A DNA stretch of 64,000 nt from NCBI GenBank assembly GCA_023853785.1, contig JAJIRX010000133.1, positions 57,509 to 121,508 on the forward strand, written 5' to 3'. The notes beneath the pieces are model-generated. The model was given only the letters and a program-made list of their open reading frames with translations, made no database searches and was not told where the DNA came from. A program made the translations under genes and the position numbers. Shown in pieces: positions 1-11,217 of this stretch. Position 1 is the stretch's first letter. Each line of letters opens with the position of its first letter. The DNA comes from Psilocybe azurescens (lineage: Eukaryota; Basidiomycota; Agaricomycetes; Agaricales; Agrocybaceae).

Positions 1-47
1 GGCTGGTTTCAGCCTGGAGAAGCGAACCTTTCTCTATCCTGGTTCTA

Positions 48-619
48 ACAGGGTCATGAGGTTGGTTGCTGAATGATGTTATATTCTCAATACATAATAC
101 TATTGCACAGAAATCAAATCATTTGGAGGTTTCAAGGAACCTTAGAAATGATGATACAATTATCTGGCTGGAAAGAATAATTAAATTTCAGGCAATCATT
201 GGTGGGATTCTCAGAATCATTCAACCTTATCTATGTATCGTTGGTATCAACACCCTTTTGGACTTGCGCTTCAAGTGGGAGGAGATTGGCCACAGTGACT
301 ACATTCTGAGGATACTTCAAGTTTGGGGATGCTGTTCAACATTATAAGTGTCGTAAGTAATCGCAACACACCATTTCACCGGGATAACAGATCTGACCAT
401 TGTTGGTTCGATATCCTTTCTGCTCTGGGAAATTATCAAAATGGAGTGTTTGAAATCCCAGGAATAGGCTTACAAGTGAGGTATGACCCAGGGACCATTA
501 TTGCTTTACTCAGATGTGTCCTATGACATGGTGCTAAATGCCCTGGCGACTGTGCTTGTGTTGCATTTTATATGAGGAAAAGCATGCTGGGTTATTTGGG
601 TTCATTTCAACCAAATTAG
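48..619 (+). pseudogene. Broken TET/JBP-like 2OG-Fe(II) dioxygenase fragment
   Basis: The readable frame from about 323 to 619 gives the order expected for the fungal TET/JBP-type dioxygenases that accompany KDZ transposons: SVVSNRNTPFHRD (iron-binding HxD), WFDILSALGNY, then a YDPGTIIALL turn, then HGAKCPG and AFYMRKSML. The upstream stretch 66-347 (FKWEEIGHSDYILRILQVWG) continues the same protein in another frame, so there is a frameshift near 323-347. An in-frame TGA at 524-526 stands where the pattern L-R-H-G predicts arginine, consistent with CGA to TGA decay. After it the frame stays open to TAG 617-619. Enzymes of this family oxidise 5-methylcytosine or thymine in DNA. This copy cannot make a full protein. 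The family assignment rests on my memory of the motif order. Confidence 0.5.
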
Positions 620-1872
620 TCAATTCACGGCAATATCATTGAGGATAAAACCATAGTTTGGGAAGAGGGTGAAAAATATTCATGGTCTGGTTTATAGAAC
701 AAGTGGTTTCTGTCTTTAATTTAACAATTTGGGGGCCTGATATTGACATAATGGACATATTGTGGACGCCCGGAGGAAACATAATTATGAAACCCCAATT
801 TTGATCAAGCAGCCACCGCAAACTGCAATGGTTAGCCATCTCCCTAACTAATACACTGTGAGACTCAGTGAGGTATATAGAGAAATAATGGATTTCAGAA
901 TAAGTCATATCAAAACAAATACTGATGTACGTTATGCAGTCCCGGCGCTTAAAGCGAGTCTCAGTCTGAGAGGTAAGGCCATCGAACACACTACTGGGAT
1001 GCACAAATTGAAAGAGACATTATACTTTTCATGTTGTTGTTAGCTTGTTGACATTTTCAATACCTGAACTATTGTACCAGTGTCCGGCGAAGACATGATA
1101 TTAGTTCTCAATTTGCAGATCAGAAACTGACTTCAAAATATCTGAACACTACTCGCCTATACATCTTTCATGAGCCCACAAAACAATAGGTTGTTCATAT
1201 TTGTGATAGAGAAGATGTTTTCAAAGGGGATGATCTGTAAAGCTGATTAGACGATATTTGGAGGAGTTGTTGGGAGCCGGCCATTTTTCCTGTCTTAGTT
1301 GCATGCATGTATCGCTTCCAATAAACAGGGCGTCTGTCGATCCCAAACTGCCACAGGTACAAACATCCAAATTACATGCATCATAAATCACGCCATGTTT
1401 AACATCATTGGCATCCGCAACTTCAATGCTTAACTTCCCTTTAATCTATTATACCTTATGCAGTCTCCACATTGGTCTCCACATTGGTCTTTGCTGGGTC
1501 ATCTGGACAGTGAATGCGCAAGTGCGCACTGCTGCCCTCTTCATCAGCATTTATAGAACTCTTTATTGGCATGTCATTGTGATCGTCATCGTGGCCATAG
1601 CTGTAGTTTGTAGATGAGCTAGTATAATGCTATGTATGATATCAAGAACAAGAATGAGAATGGGAATGGGAATGGGAATGAGGTTGCAAGTGGGATTGTG
1701 ATTGTGATTCATCAAGTTGCACATTATGTAGAAGGCATAGAATATACATGGAGAGCTGCAGCAGCGGTCCTGTGTGTTGTTATGTGCCTCACTTTATTTG
1801 GGAATAATTTTGGAACTATTTCATATTGACATTCACCCATGTATACTAAAATATGAGCAACAGATGTGGGCA
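620..1872. other. No recognisable gene; decayed repeat DNA
   Basis: No frame here shows conserved motifs or splice structure. A short hexamer run, (GGGAAT)n-like, lies at about 1651-1681. The sequence probably continues the mobile-element graveyard of the left edge. Confidence 0.4.
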
Positions 1873-1880
1873 GACATAGT
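1873..1880. repeat. 8-bp target-site duplication of element 1 (left)
   Basis: GACATAGT directly abuts the left end of element 1 and recurs exactly at 4379-4386 next to its right end. Confidence 0.9.
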
Positions 1881-2230
1881 GATGTCTTTACCTTCCCCCA
1901 CCTATTCCAGACAGAATCAAACTTTATTCCTGGAATGAAGATGGATTCCATCAGATTCCAGTCTGAAATCTCATGTCATATCACCTGGTATTTTGTATAG
2001 GTGAATGAACATGGATTCCAGAAAATAGGCCATTCCGAATGGAATATTCCAGTTCTATTCCAATGGAATGGCTGGGATCAATGTGGATTCCAACTGGATT
2101 CCAACAGGAATACCATATATTGCATTGGGTTTGGTCCAATATAGGTCCATTCCAATGGAATAAGGTGGAATCCGAGTGGAATGATATCCCAGTATTTTTA
2201 TTATATTTTATTATAATTTACACTAGTATT

Positions 2231-2316
2231 AAAAAAATTACATGTGCTAGAATCAAACTTGGGCACTGTAGAAAGCTGTACACAAGCGAGATAAACCAAC
2301 TGAGCCATAATGGCCT
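2231..2316 (-). ncRNA. tRNA-like Pol III cassette in element 1
   Basis: On the minus strand a perfect A-box (TGGCTCAGTTGG, complement of 2297-2308) is followed about 40 nt later by a B-box-like AGTTTGATTCT (complement of 2249-2259). A run of seven T (complement of 2231-2237) then forms a Pol III-type terminator. The spacing fits a tRNA, but the acceptor halves do not pair, so this is a tRNA-derived sequence and not a working tRNA. The same layout occurs in element 2 at 60107-60188. Whether it is transcribed is unknown. Confidence 0.65.
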
Positions 2317-2338
2317 TTAAAAAATAAAAAATAAGTTA

Positions 2339-2880
2339 AATATATACTAGCGCACCCGATATTCTCGGCATTGCTTGGCACAAGCAAATCAACAATGCGT
2401 GTGTGACATGTTGATGCCATGTCGGTCCGTTGTTAATTCTGGCCCCACCTTTTTTCCACCACCCACTGCCACCTCGTTGGTCAGAGCCAGGCAAAAGCCA
2501 ACCCGATGTGACGGAGGACAACAAGGACCGTGATGGCCGCGCTGACGACAACGAAGACCAGGACAGATGCGGCGAGAACCAGGATGTGGACAAGGACAGC
2601 CAGCGCAAGGACCAGGACCAGGATGTGGACAACTGCAACCACGACCACAAGGACCAGGGCAAGGGCAAGGCAGGCCGCAACAAGCATGCAGACAAGCATG
2701 TGGGCAGTGAGAGCAACAACGTCGTGCACGCAGATGGCCAGGATGACAATGTCAAGCACAGCCAGAGCGACAATGAGCATGGCCAGGGCAACAATGTGGA
2801 TGGCCAGGATGGTAACAAGCATGGCTGGAGCGAGGACGTGGACAGTGGGGTGAGCACAAGCACAAGCACAGTGGGGGGAA
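2339..2880 (-). repeat. Conserved peptide-like frame and GC-rich body of element 1
   Basis: Read on the minus strand, the part near the tRNA-like cassette gives GWLLPGSDQRGGSGWWKK and then INNGPTWHQHVTHALL, which closely matches the same place in element 2 and partly element 3. Further in, the DNA becomes a low-complexity run of GACAAGGAC-type units that is open in several frames. The conserved part may be a short coding tail, an RNA feature or simply slowly diverging DNA. Confidence 0.55.
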
Positions 2881-4378
2881 ATGATGATGAGTGTCACTGC
2901 TCGCTGCCCACGGAAAACACCAAAATTTGCGACACGGGCCGGCTGGCGCTGCCACAATTCCCGTTTCGAATACGGGATACCCAAAAACATGCAACATAGA
3001 AACGAACATTTCGCGCACTAAAACCCAAACCCTTCCTCCTTGCTTCCAATGCAATGCCGCACTCCATAACACCGACAAAATATGTCTCATCAACTTCGCA
3101 AATCGCATACCATACGACTCAATATGAGAGCGGCTCCGAAACCATGCTATCATTTTCCTGAACAGCACCTACAAGACGACTCCTGATGATTCATTATCCT
3201 GGACCTCAAAACGATGATCTGCGAGGGTTTATATCATTGGCTAGTGTGGGTTTCCCCCTTCTTTCTTAGTGTCTTACAATACTTCTACTTGCTCTTCGCG
3301 TTTTTTTCTCTCCCTCTTCTTTTTGCTTGCCGATATTGGACACTTTCTTGGTCATTTCAGACGTTTTCGTTGTAGTATAAAAGACATTTGTATTTGACTT
3401 GAATAGGCCAGAATATACAGACTGTTTCTCCCCATCCCGCTGCACTGAAAAACCAAATTCTTACCGCAGATAGCTTCGTCGTGTTGCCCTTGTCGTCTGC
3501 AACCTTTGTTACAATTTGTCTATTGCTGCCCTTGTCATCTGCAGTCCCACTCGTACTTTGTACCTCGCCTTTTGCACCGCGGTTCCTTCTCAGGGAAATT
3601 GACTTTGAAGGCGACCTCTCTTCGTTGGACAGCCTGAACCCCATTCGCAACCTTGGAGCCACACATTGCAACATCCTGTGTCCTCTTGTTCCTTTTTTGT
3701 TTGTTCTGCATGGCATAGCATGTCGTAGGCCCATCAACAATGGGGGGGGCAATGACGTGGACAGCCAGCGGGAGAAAGCACGAGCACGAGCACAGCGGAG
3801 GCAACAACGCCGGATGGTGGGGGCAACAACAACAACAGGTACAACGGACGCCGCAGACACATACAAAGGCCACGACAATGGCACGATAACGACAACAATG
3901 ACCAACATGTCTAACCTCCCCTATTTTTTTTTTTGATTCTTTTTTTGCTTTTTTTTCTTTTTTCTGTCTTGCTTTCTTATTTTTATTATTATCTTTAATG
4001 ATAATGTATCTTGCTTGTAGATAAAATTGTAGATAATAATGTAGTACATAGTTTTAAATATATTATATTATACTATTATATGAATCTACTTTAAGTAATA
4101 CATTCCAGTTGGAATCCAACTGAATTCCATTCCGTGTGAAATTAAAGTTGGACTTGGTGAATTTCACTAAGTTCTTTCTTTAATGAATTAACCTGGAATG
4201 AACTTGGATTCCAATTGGCAAGGGTTCATTCCCTGATTCCAGACCCATTCCACTTGAACCATTAATTGGAATCCAATTGGAATTGCCTGGATTCCAACTG
4301 GAATCTAATTGGAATCCATGGAATTGAGTTGGATTCCATGGATTCCATTTGGAATGGGTGGCACATGGTAAAGTACTG

Positions 4379-4386
4379 GACATAGT
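4379..4386. repeat. 8-bp target-site duplication of element 1 (right)
   Basis: GACATAGT follows the right terminus and is identical to 1873-1880. Confidence 0.9.
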
Positions 4387-5690
4387 AGACAACAACAATG
4401 ACAGCACCCAACATATTCCTGAACTGGATGGTGTCTCGTTTCAGAAAGTTACAGCAGCCTATGGTGTAATCCAAATTTCTGTGGCAACCACTTTCTGTTC
4501 CATCCCAATTCCCAGATTCTGGATTTCCCCTGTGGCACCGGTGGCAAATAATTGAAAACCCTATGGAGCCTGCCACACAAATTTCTGGGTCATCCATCAC
4601 CATACCCGCACCAGCTGCCGATATTCAATTTGTGACTGTCTTCTGGCATCCACTGAGCATAAAACTGGTTGCTAATTCACAGTTCCAGTGGCGGTGACTA
4701 ATGATCAATTCAAGTAGCTCCCCTGGTTGCCAATCTTAATTTTGAAGACTAGAATGGCTCCATTATATATATACAGGTTATAGAGCCAGCTCTAGGGTGA
4801 GGCAGTAAATAGAAGGCTGGACAGCAGCCGCTCAATATTTACATACCGTGGCACCTGTGGTGCTCCAGATGAAGCCTGGAAACCAAGTCAATGTGGCCCT
4901 GATTCCATCCAATCTCATTTAAATTTCAATTGATTTGCCAAGTGAGCTGCATAACAAATATGTATTGGATATGAGGAGCATTTTAAGATATATGGAAGCC
5001 ATTGTGGCAGTGCCATCAGGCATCAACCAATTAGATAGACAGATCAGTACATAGTAGATAGATCTAGAATAAAACGGCCCAATGTCAGTGCTGATATGTA
5101 GACATTGACAGCACATCACATGGGGAACAAGAGACACTTTCCCATCTATTGCCGCTGAGGTCCAGGCCCCGAGGCAGATCTGACTGCTCCACCATACTGC
5201 ACTTCAACACCTCATGGCAGAGGCTATACTAGAAACTGCATAAATTGAGGAACCATTTTACCATCTGTTTTACTGCAAATCTCTCAAATGAGCATTCATG
5301 CCAGACAAATGACAAGTACGAATTCTATTTTATATTTTATTTACCTCAATCAGACCTCCTCCCCTTCCCCCCTGCCAATTCTCCCCACAATCCATCCTAA
5401 ATTGGTATACCAGGGATGGCAAAAAGTGTCCAGAATGGGATGAAAGTACCCAACAGAAAGTGCATTAGAATAGCAGGAGCTGATGCCAGATTTGCTGAAA
5501 ACTGGCTGCCAAAATCAAAAATCACCCCCGCAGGCCGAGGGTGTGCCAGGGTGCAGTGTACCAGGGATGGTATCCACTTGACACCGTACCTCACACAACA
5601 TTGTTGGGCCCTCGCTTGACACCGTGATGAGCACTACATAATTGCCTTTTCGCTGAGTCTCTTTCGGGCCGTGTGACACATCACATCATA
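4387..5690. other. No recognisable gene
   Basis: No motif or splice pattern was found. The phrase TACCAGGGATGG occurs twice (about 5408 and 5560). Before element 1 inserted, this DNA was continuous with 620-1880. Confidence 0.4.
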
Positions 5691-6984
5691 ATTAATTCAG
5701 ATTCCGTACAGTACATAATTAAATCACTGTCCCATGTGGTATCTGATCTTTATTTGGACAATTTATGTTCTATTTAGAATGCATTTCTACATGTCTACAC
5801 TTTAAGCTGTCCTCCAAATACATATTCAGTACATTCATAGTTCAACAACATCCATTCCTGTTCATTGCAAATTTCAGTTGCACTGAGTCCACCAGTATAT
5901 ACCCCTCTTCCCATTGATGTTTTCATAGGCCTGGCTCTATCCGTCAATCAATGCAATTATATACTGACAGCCGCTGCATCAAAGCAGATTATAAAATTTA
6001 CAACATGGTCATCGGGAACTTGAGAGTCTCCACAGATCGATCACTGTGTCCATAACACAAGTACTCAATCAATATGACACCAGCCAGAATCTTTGCTTCA
6101 GCTCGTACGAGGACCTAATCAGCCCCTGCGATTCGCATCAGGACCCGGGAAGCTCAAACAAAGCTTGTCCGCTTTTTGCGGATTCGAGGGCCCAAAAATT
6201 GCAGAAGCTTTGTCCGTTTTGGTGGATTTGAGGGAGCTGCAAGCCGGGCTTTGTCCGCTTTTTACTGATTTTAGACCAATATTTACTGTGTGAATGCGAA
6301 ATATCATTGCTCACATTCCTCCTCCATTGAACATTCACATCCCGTGAGAAAAATAAGGAAATCAGTAGAGGTAAGATTTGAATTTCTGTAAGTAATTTAT
6401 AAAATATTGATAAATTTACCAAATTTACCAGAAATGACACGCTCTGCAGGAGAGAAAATTTTCCTTTATTAATATTAGGTAGGACCCAGAGAGGATTGTG
6501 TGCTTTGGGGATTTAACGACCAGAAATCTGGATCATCAAGCTCTATTATTTCTGTTAGCGCTATTTATTAGCGCTACACCTCCATAACCTTTCTCGTGCT
6601 TCACCCTTCGTCTTTCACCCTTCAGCCTTCACACCATCTCATCCCACAGTTCATTCAGTTCAATGTTACTTAGTCAATCTCGACCCTTTCCGTGCATTAT
6701 ATCTGAGCATTTGTCGCAACAACGCCGACCATTGGTCCTGCTTATTCTTCCTTAAATTCAACCCTTGTTTTTCGGCAGAGAACATGAGACCGAACAGTGT
6801 ACCGAAAACGAACTGTCACTTTGTTACGTACAATATGCGAGCTAGCTTCTCCCAGTCCAAATTGAAATACAGGACGTCGAACTACACGTGCCCACAGCCA
6901 TACACACACATATATATATCACACACCCTCCTACGGTCCATATTGGTTCGCTTGTACACCCCACCCTCAGCCAACCCACCGCAC
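5691..6984 (+). repeat. Relic of the X-to-AT intergenic block
   Basis: From 5691 the sequence follows the region that lies downstream of the X genes (compare 37160-37840 and 50270-50990): the GATCTTT...GGACAATTTATG stretch, the GATCGATCACTG stretch and the TTTCACCCTTC pyrimidine repeats at about 6600-6640. It is interrupted at about 6129-6541 and runs into an AT 3-prime fragment on the opposite strand. An X gene once lay to the left, but nothing of its coding part remains here. Confidence 0.6.
6129..6541. repeat. Insertion inside the X-AT relic with three diverged repeats
   Basis: Sister copies of the intergenic block lack this stretch. It contains three imperfect direct repeats built on CTTTGTCCG followed by a T-rich stretch (about 6165-6270). 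No terminal inverted repeats or coding motifs were recognised. Confidence 0.45.
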
Positions 6985-7330
6985 CTACCTCGCCCACTCT
7001 TCATTGCCCCTCAAAGGTTCTCAATCTTCCTCCCTCAAACACCCGCCAGTAAGAGCACCTCCCCAATTTGGTGCGTGTGGTAACAAGTAGAGAAGGAATT
7101 CTACAGGGGTGAACGATGGCCGGCTGATAGCTTCTAGTTTGGTGGTGATGAAGGAGGAGGGAAAGGAGGAGAGAGCCCGAAGTCGAGCTCGTAAAGTGAC
7201 CATTGGTTCATCCACGAGCTGAGCATGATATCATACCACCAAATCCAGTGAGGATGTCACGGACACTATGTTCCTGTTCTGCGTGTTTGCGCGACGCGTG
7301 GCGAATGTCTTCGCCGCATGTGCGATCTCT
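6985..7330 (-). pseudogene. Acyltransferase (AT) 3-prime fragment
   Basis: The complement matches the C-terminal part of AT2: a KLEAI-RPSFTPVE-LLYLLP stretch, a G-CLREED ending, and upstream the stretch around the DFG motif and the TKAFA region. It is cut at about 7330 where similarity stops abruptly, and frames are broken by indels in the serine-coding (TCCTCC)n run. It is a dead 3-prime piece lying convergent to the lost X gene on its left. Confidence 0.7.
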
Positions 7331-7379
7331 AGCCATGGGTGATGTTTGATGCTGAAAATGCATATAGCTTCTGCCAATA

Positions 7380-7556
7380 ATGCATGTACTTCACAATGCG
7401 ATTTGTTTGTGTCAGGTGTGTTGTCCTAGATGTGTGGGACATGAAATGGAAGATATTTCCCTGAACCGTTTTCAATTGGATTCTTGGAGCACGTCTGAAA
7501 TGGCAGAAAGGACTGAAAATTACATCAGTCACAACCCTTGAGTTCTATTGAAACTT
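7380..7556 (+). pseudogene. Relic of an X-family upstream region
   Basis: This matches DNA upstream of copies B and F (13840-13960; 35735-35885): TTTGTGTCAGG, TCCTAGAT, then a TTTCAATTG-GATTC stretch and CACGTCTGAAATG. It stops before the TATA box and first exon. It marks another vanished X copy. Confidence 0.55.
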
Positions 7557-7707
7557 AAGTGATGGGTCATTTAAGCCAGCTGACCTTCACTCACAATGAT
7601 TCTTTGATATTGTTACCCTGTAATTACATTCAAAGGAAAGGGAAGATTAATTTAGGAATAAATATTTGTGGACATACTGCAACAAAATCTATTTAAGACA
7701 AAACACT

Positions 7708-8257
7708 GCCTAGCTATAGTCTCTCCTAGACAGACTTTGATAAATGTGATGTACCCTATGGCTCACGATATATGAAGTCTGTTTTTACCACGCCCTCCGA
7801 ACCGTGTCAGAAAGTTGTTATATAATCTTCGGACTTTGAAAATAGGATCGCGCGCACTTTGCTTTACAAGAAGAAGAAGATCTATAAAGACAATTTGGAG
7901 AGAGAAAATTTTAGAAGATATCAATCAACATTCATGCAAATTTTTGAGAGCTTGCAAACAGATGTGGAAGTGCGGGACACCCATGCGTCCGGCTCAAGGC
8001 AAAGTCAAAGATTATGTAAGCGACTTTCTGCTCAGTCTGCACAGGAATGAAAGCTGCCGCAAAACTCCTCCTCTCAACACAAAATTTAAACCATTTATTA
8101 TTCGAGCCAAATAAATGTGCTATACCTTTCAAAAGGCTCGAATTATCTGCGTTGTTGCGTCGACTAGATGCGACGATAATTCAAGCTCCAAAGATTACAT
8201 AAGAACTTCCTGACACGGTTCGGACGGTGTCGTAAAAAAAGGACTAAGCCTAGCTAT
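7708..8257. mobile_element. MITE-like element (about 530 bp) with 10-bp flanking repeats
   Basis: The direct repeat GCCTAGCTAT occurs at 7708-7717 and 8248-8257. Between them, inverted arms of about 60 bp (left about 7782-7840; right about 8165-8238) share CCGAACCGTGTCAG and AAGTT-TTAT-TAATCTT. The middle shows no transposase. A long target duplication would suit a Mutator-like origin, but the exact ends are uncertain. Confidence 0.5.
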
Positions 8258-8611
8258 GTCGTCGCAACTCAGCCTCACCAGATGTTCTGAAGTAATGCGA
8301 GTGGGTTTATATATTTGGTTATCAAGAAGAAATACATTCCATGAATGCTGACAGCCGCATGCACCACTTCAGGTGCTCCCGTCATAAGTCTTCAGCTCAA
8401 TTTCAAACAGAATTTCGACAGGCCTGACACGAGGGCTCCAACGTGTTGATATATATCCCCGTCGACTTATCTCAATCCAGGAAGGTGATTTTGGTAGAGT
8501 TGTCCTCAAGTATATTTTACAATTGGAGGGTCTTACTACATGTTGAGGTAGTACCATGCCTTTTTTGTTCGAAGGTCCGTTAAACAAACGATAGTAGAAA
8601 GATGAAGCTAG
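8258..8611. other. No gene seen
   Basis: No frame with recognisable features was found. It abuts the start of the 9-kb inverted duplication. Confidence 0.4.
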
Positions 8612-8854
8612 CAGAAGCGTATCATCTCGGCAGGGGCGACGGCGGAACGGAGTCCGTGCGCACGCCACGTGACATTTGAACCATATCCCGACGTCATCAT
8701 AGCTTCTCAACTCGCCGATCTGCCAAAAAGTAACTCAACCAACTCTCTCATTTAATGCTTAACCTGACTCGCCTTCCCTCGGATCCACTCGCGCTACAAT
8801 ACTATCCATGCACTTTACAGCAGACCAGCAGACTCCTACGCAGATCCGACGACC

Positions 8855-10357
8855 ATGGCCACCACACAGACTACCACAACCACCTCTGGCCCGTTGGTCA
8901 TAGACATCTTTGGACAACAGCCAGGTCTAAGCAACCTGTACAGCCAGCTCGCATGCATATTGTCCCACCCTGGAACCGACATCCGCACTGCTCAAGCATC
9001 TCTCCTCTTTCCATTGGGTCCAACACCAGCAGATTCTTCATCTTCCACTCCTAACACGGGCATACATGCCATTTTCACTAACCAGCCCACTCTTTATCGA
9101 AGGGCCACCGGGAAGATGTATTGTCGACGATAGACTGACTGCACAGTGCACACTTCCATTCACACTAGTCCCTAAGTTCCTGCCCTGCCCCCGCACAACA
9201 CTGCACCTCTCCCTCTCCCCGCCGCCAACACCCCTAGTCCTTGTCCTGCAAGCGACATTCGTGTAATACAGTAAATTTCTCACGTTCGTGGCGCAGCACA
9301 ATGTGATGGATATGACATCCCAGGCGCTTGGGATTAAGCTGTTTGATAAGGCGTGTAAGGGGGAAACGTTCAGCGAGGAAGAGGTGAGGGAGGGAAATAT
9401 GAATGGAGAGCATGCGAGTCCGCAGCTGGATTCAGATGGAGAGGAGGAGTTTACAACTGGTCCGGAGCTCATTCCGGCACCTTCTCTGCCTACTGATCCC
9501 ACCCTTCCTCCACCCAATTGCATTTGGGCATACTTCTCGTTCTCCGCCGCATCCCTTGCTGCACTCAAGACTTGGCCGTATCTACCCTGCATTCTAGCAC
9601 CCAGTTCATATCGACTGACGACGTGATAATGGCGTTCATGTGGCAGCGCATCACGCGCGCCCGGCTCCCCGTCTTTCCCTGCCTGCTGACTACACCATCT
9701 CGGAATAAACACAACACAACCAAGAAGCTAGCACAAACACGAGCACGAGAAAAAGCACCCTGGCACGCGCTATTGATTCCCGCCGCTTCGTGGTTCTTCC
9801 AGATACCTACCCAGGCCTGGTCTAAAATATGACGTACCATACTTTCTCCCCGGAAGAGCTCGTTGATATGCCGCTGGGCATCGTAGCTGCTGAGCTGCGT
9901 GCGGGACTTACGAGGACGGTTATATCCGATTCGATTTCGGCACCGCAGTTAGAGACAGCACACACGACAAAGGCGTTTGCCATGGGTCTCGCAAAAACGC
10001 AGAACAAGAACATCGTGTCGGTGACGTCCTTGCTGGATTTGGTGGGGTATGATATCATGCTCAGCTCGTGGGCGAACCAGAGATCACTTTACGAGCTCGA
10101 CTTCGGGCTCGGTCACTCGTCCTCTTCCTCTTCCTCCCCTCTTCCTCCCCTCTTCCTCCCCCTCTTCCTCCCTCTCTTCCTCTACCAAACTCGAAGCTAT
10201 CCGCCGCCCGTCATTCACCCCCGTAGAATCTCTTCTCTACTTGTTACCGCGCACTCCAAATGGAGAGGTGCTCCTGGGTGCATGTTTGAGGGAGGAGGAT
10301 TGGGAGGCTTTGAAGAGTGACGAAGGATGGGTGAAATGGGGGCGGTGGATAGGCTGA
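8855..10357 (+). pseudogene. AT1: degenerate BAHD/Tri101-like acyltransferase
   Basis: AT1 is the mirror copy of AT2. It starts at ATG 8855 (MATTQTTTTTSG, then DIFGQQPGLSNLYSQL) and ends with KWGRWIG-stop at 10357. The catalytic box QHNVMDMTSQ (HxxxD) is readable near 9297-9326, and the ELDFGLG box (DFGxG-like) near 10095-10115. It lacks about 60 nt of the segment that in AT2 encodes ITDILVNGLERLSASFPW. It has in-frame stops near 9131 and 9264, shares the C4 frame change at 9667-9670 with AT2, and has an expanded CTTCCTCCC tract (10120-10185) that shifts frame again. It is convergent with X copy A. Confidence 0.85.
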
Positions 10358-11217
10358 GCGTGAGGAAGAGCAGCGGAGATGCAGTGGTGGCGAGGGGAGG
10401 TGAGAGGCGTGAGAGGCGTGCTGGAGTGCGTGTTTCTATGGTTGTAGATACGTGTAGTTAGACGTCCTGTATGTCAATTTGGACAGGGAAGAGCAAGTTC
10501 TTGTATTGTACGATACGAAAGAAAAAGTTCAGCTTCGTTACACTGTTCAGTCTCATGTCGGGCGGCGAAAAGAAAGGGCTGGCAATATAGACAAGTAACT
10601 GTGTGAACAATGGTCGCTGTTGTATCGACGGGTGCTGAGAGATAACGCATTCGGAGAGGATAAAGATTGGCTGAGCTGAGTGAAAGGTGGGACGAGATGG
10701 TGTGAAGGGTGAAGGGTGAAGGGTAAAGAATGAGGAAGGTTATTGAGGGGTAAAATGCTACCAGAAATAATAGAGAAGAGGAGCATATGTGATGATGGGA
10801 ATCACAGGGGTTGATTGGGCGCTCGTACGAGCTGAAGTAAGGATTCTGTCTGGTGTCATATTCATTGAGTACTTGACTTGTAAAAAATGTGATCGATCTG
10901 TCGGGACTCTGAGGTTTCCGACGGCCATGTTGAAAAGTTTACAATCTACTTCGAGACAACGGCTGTCAGTATATAATTGGAGCGATTTCTGGATGAATAG
11001 AGAATTATACCAGTGGAGATATAGCTGAAATTTGGAATTAACAGCAGTAGATGTTATTGTACTTCGAACGCACAATATACGTGGAGAGTAGCTTATAGTG
11101 TTTAACGCGTAGAGACAACATTTATTACACCGGAAATATAACATACATTGTCTAAAGGAAGGATTAGATACACTACATTTAACGACTTTGGTAGCGAGTG
11201 TCGGGAGAGTTCGGTGA
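10358..11217. other. Convergent AT1/A intergenic block
   Basis: This region recurs between X and AT copies at 15260-16083, 29719-30731, 37121-37840, 41580-42309 and 50223-51004. It holds TTTCACCCTTC-type repeats on the minus strand (about 10690-10725) and a conserved stretch around GATCGATCTGTCG (about 10885-10910). No open frame is shared by all copies, so I read it as 3-prime untranslated and intergenic DNA. Confidence 0.6.

Larger units (their letters stand above)
1881..4378 (+). mobile_element. Element 1: hAT-like non-autonomous transposon (2498 bp)
   Basis: The ends are GATGTCTTTACC (left) and, read inward on the other strand, CAGTACTTTACC (right); a C-rich stretch follows each. An exact 8-bp duplication flanks the element. 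Both subterminal zones (about 1900-2180 and 4100-4360) are packed with TGGAATCCA and near variants. Order from left: end, palindromic array, tRNA-like cassette (minus strand), conserved peptide-like frame, GC-rich body, about 500 bp of unrelated DNA, T-rich tract (3929-3958), AT-rich stretch, palindromic array, end. No transposase is present, so it would need one in trans. Eight-base duplications and short CAG-type ends point to the hAT superfamily. Two sister copies lie at 53214-56008 and 59794-62802. Confidence 0.85.

Noticed and set aside
2230..2320. A genuine tRNA gene
   Set aside because: A and B boxes are present, but the acceptor stem halves are not complementary and the anticodon arm is poor, so it is called tRNA-like only.
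3481..3936. Possible gene in the right half of element 1
   Set aside because: Open frames on both strands (151 and 183 codons) overlap, show no domain or splice pattern, and end in simple-sequence DNA.
9038..9712. 224-codon minus-strand frame
   Set aside because: Antisense shadow of AT1.
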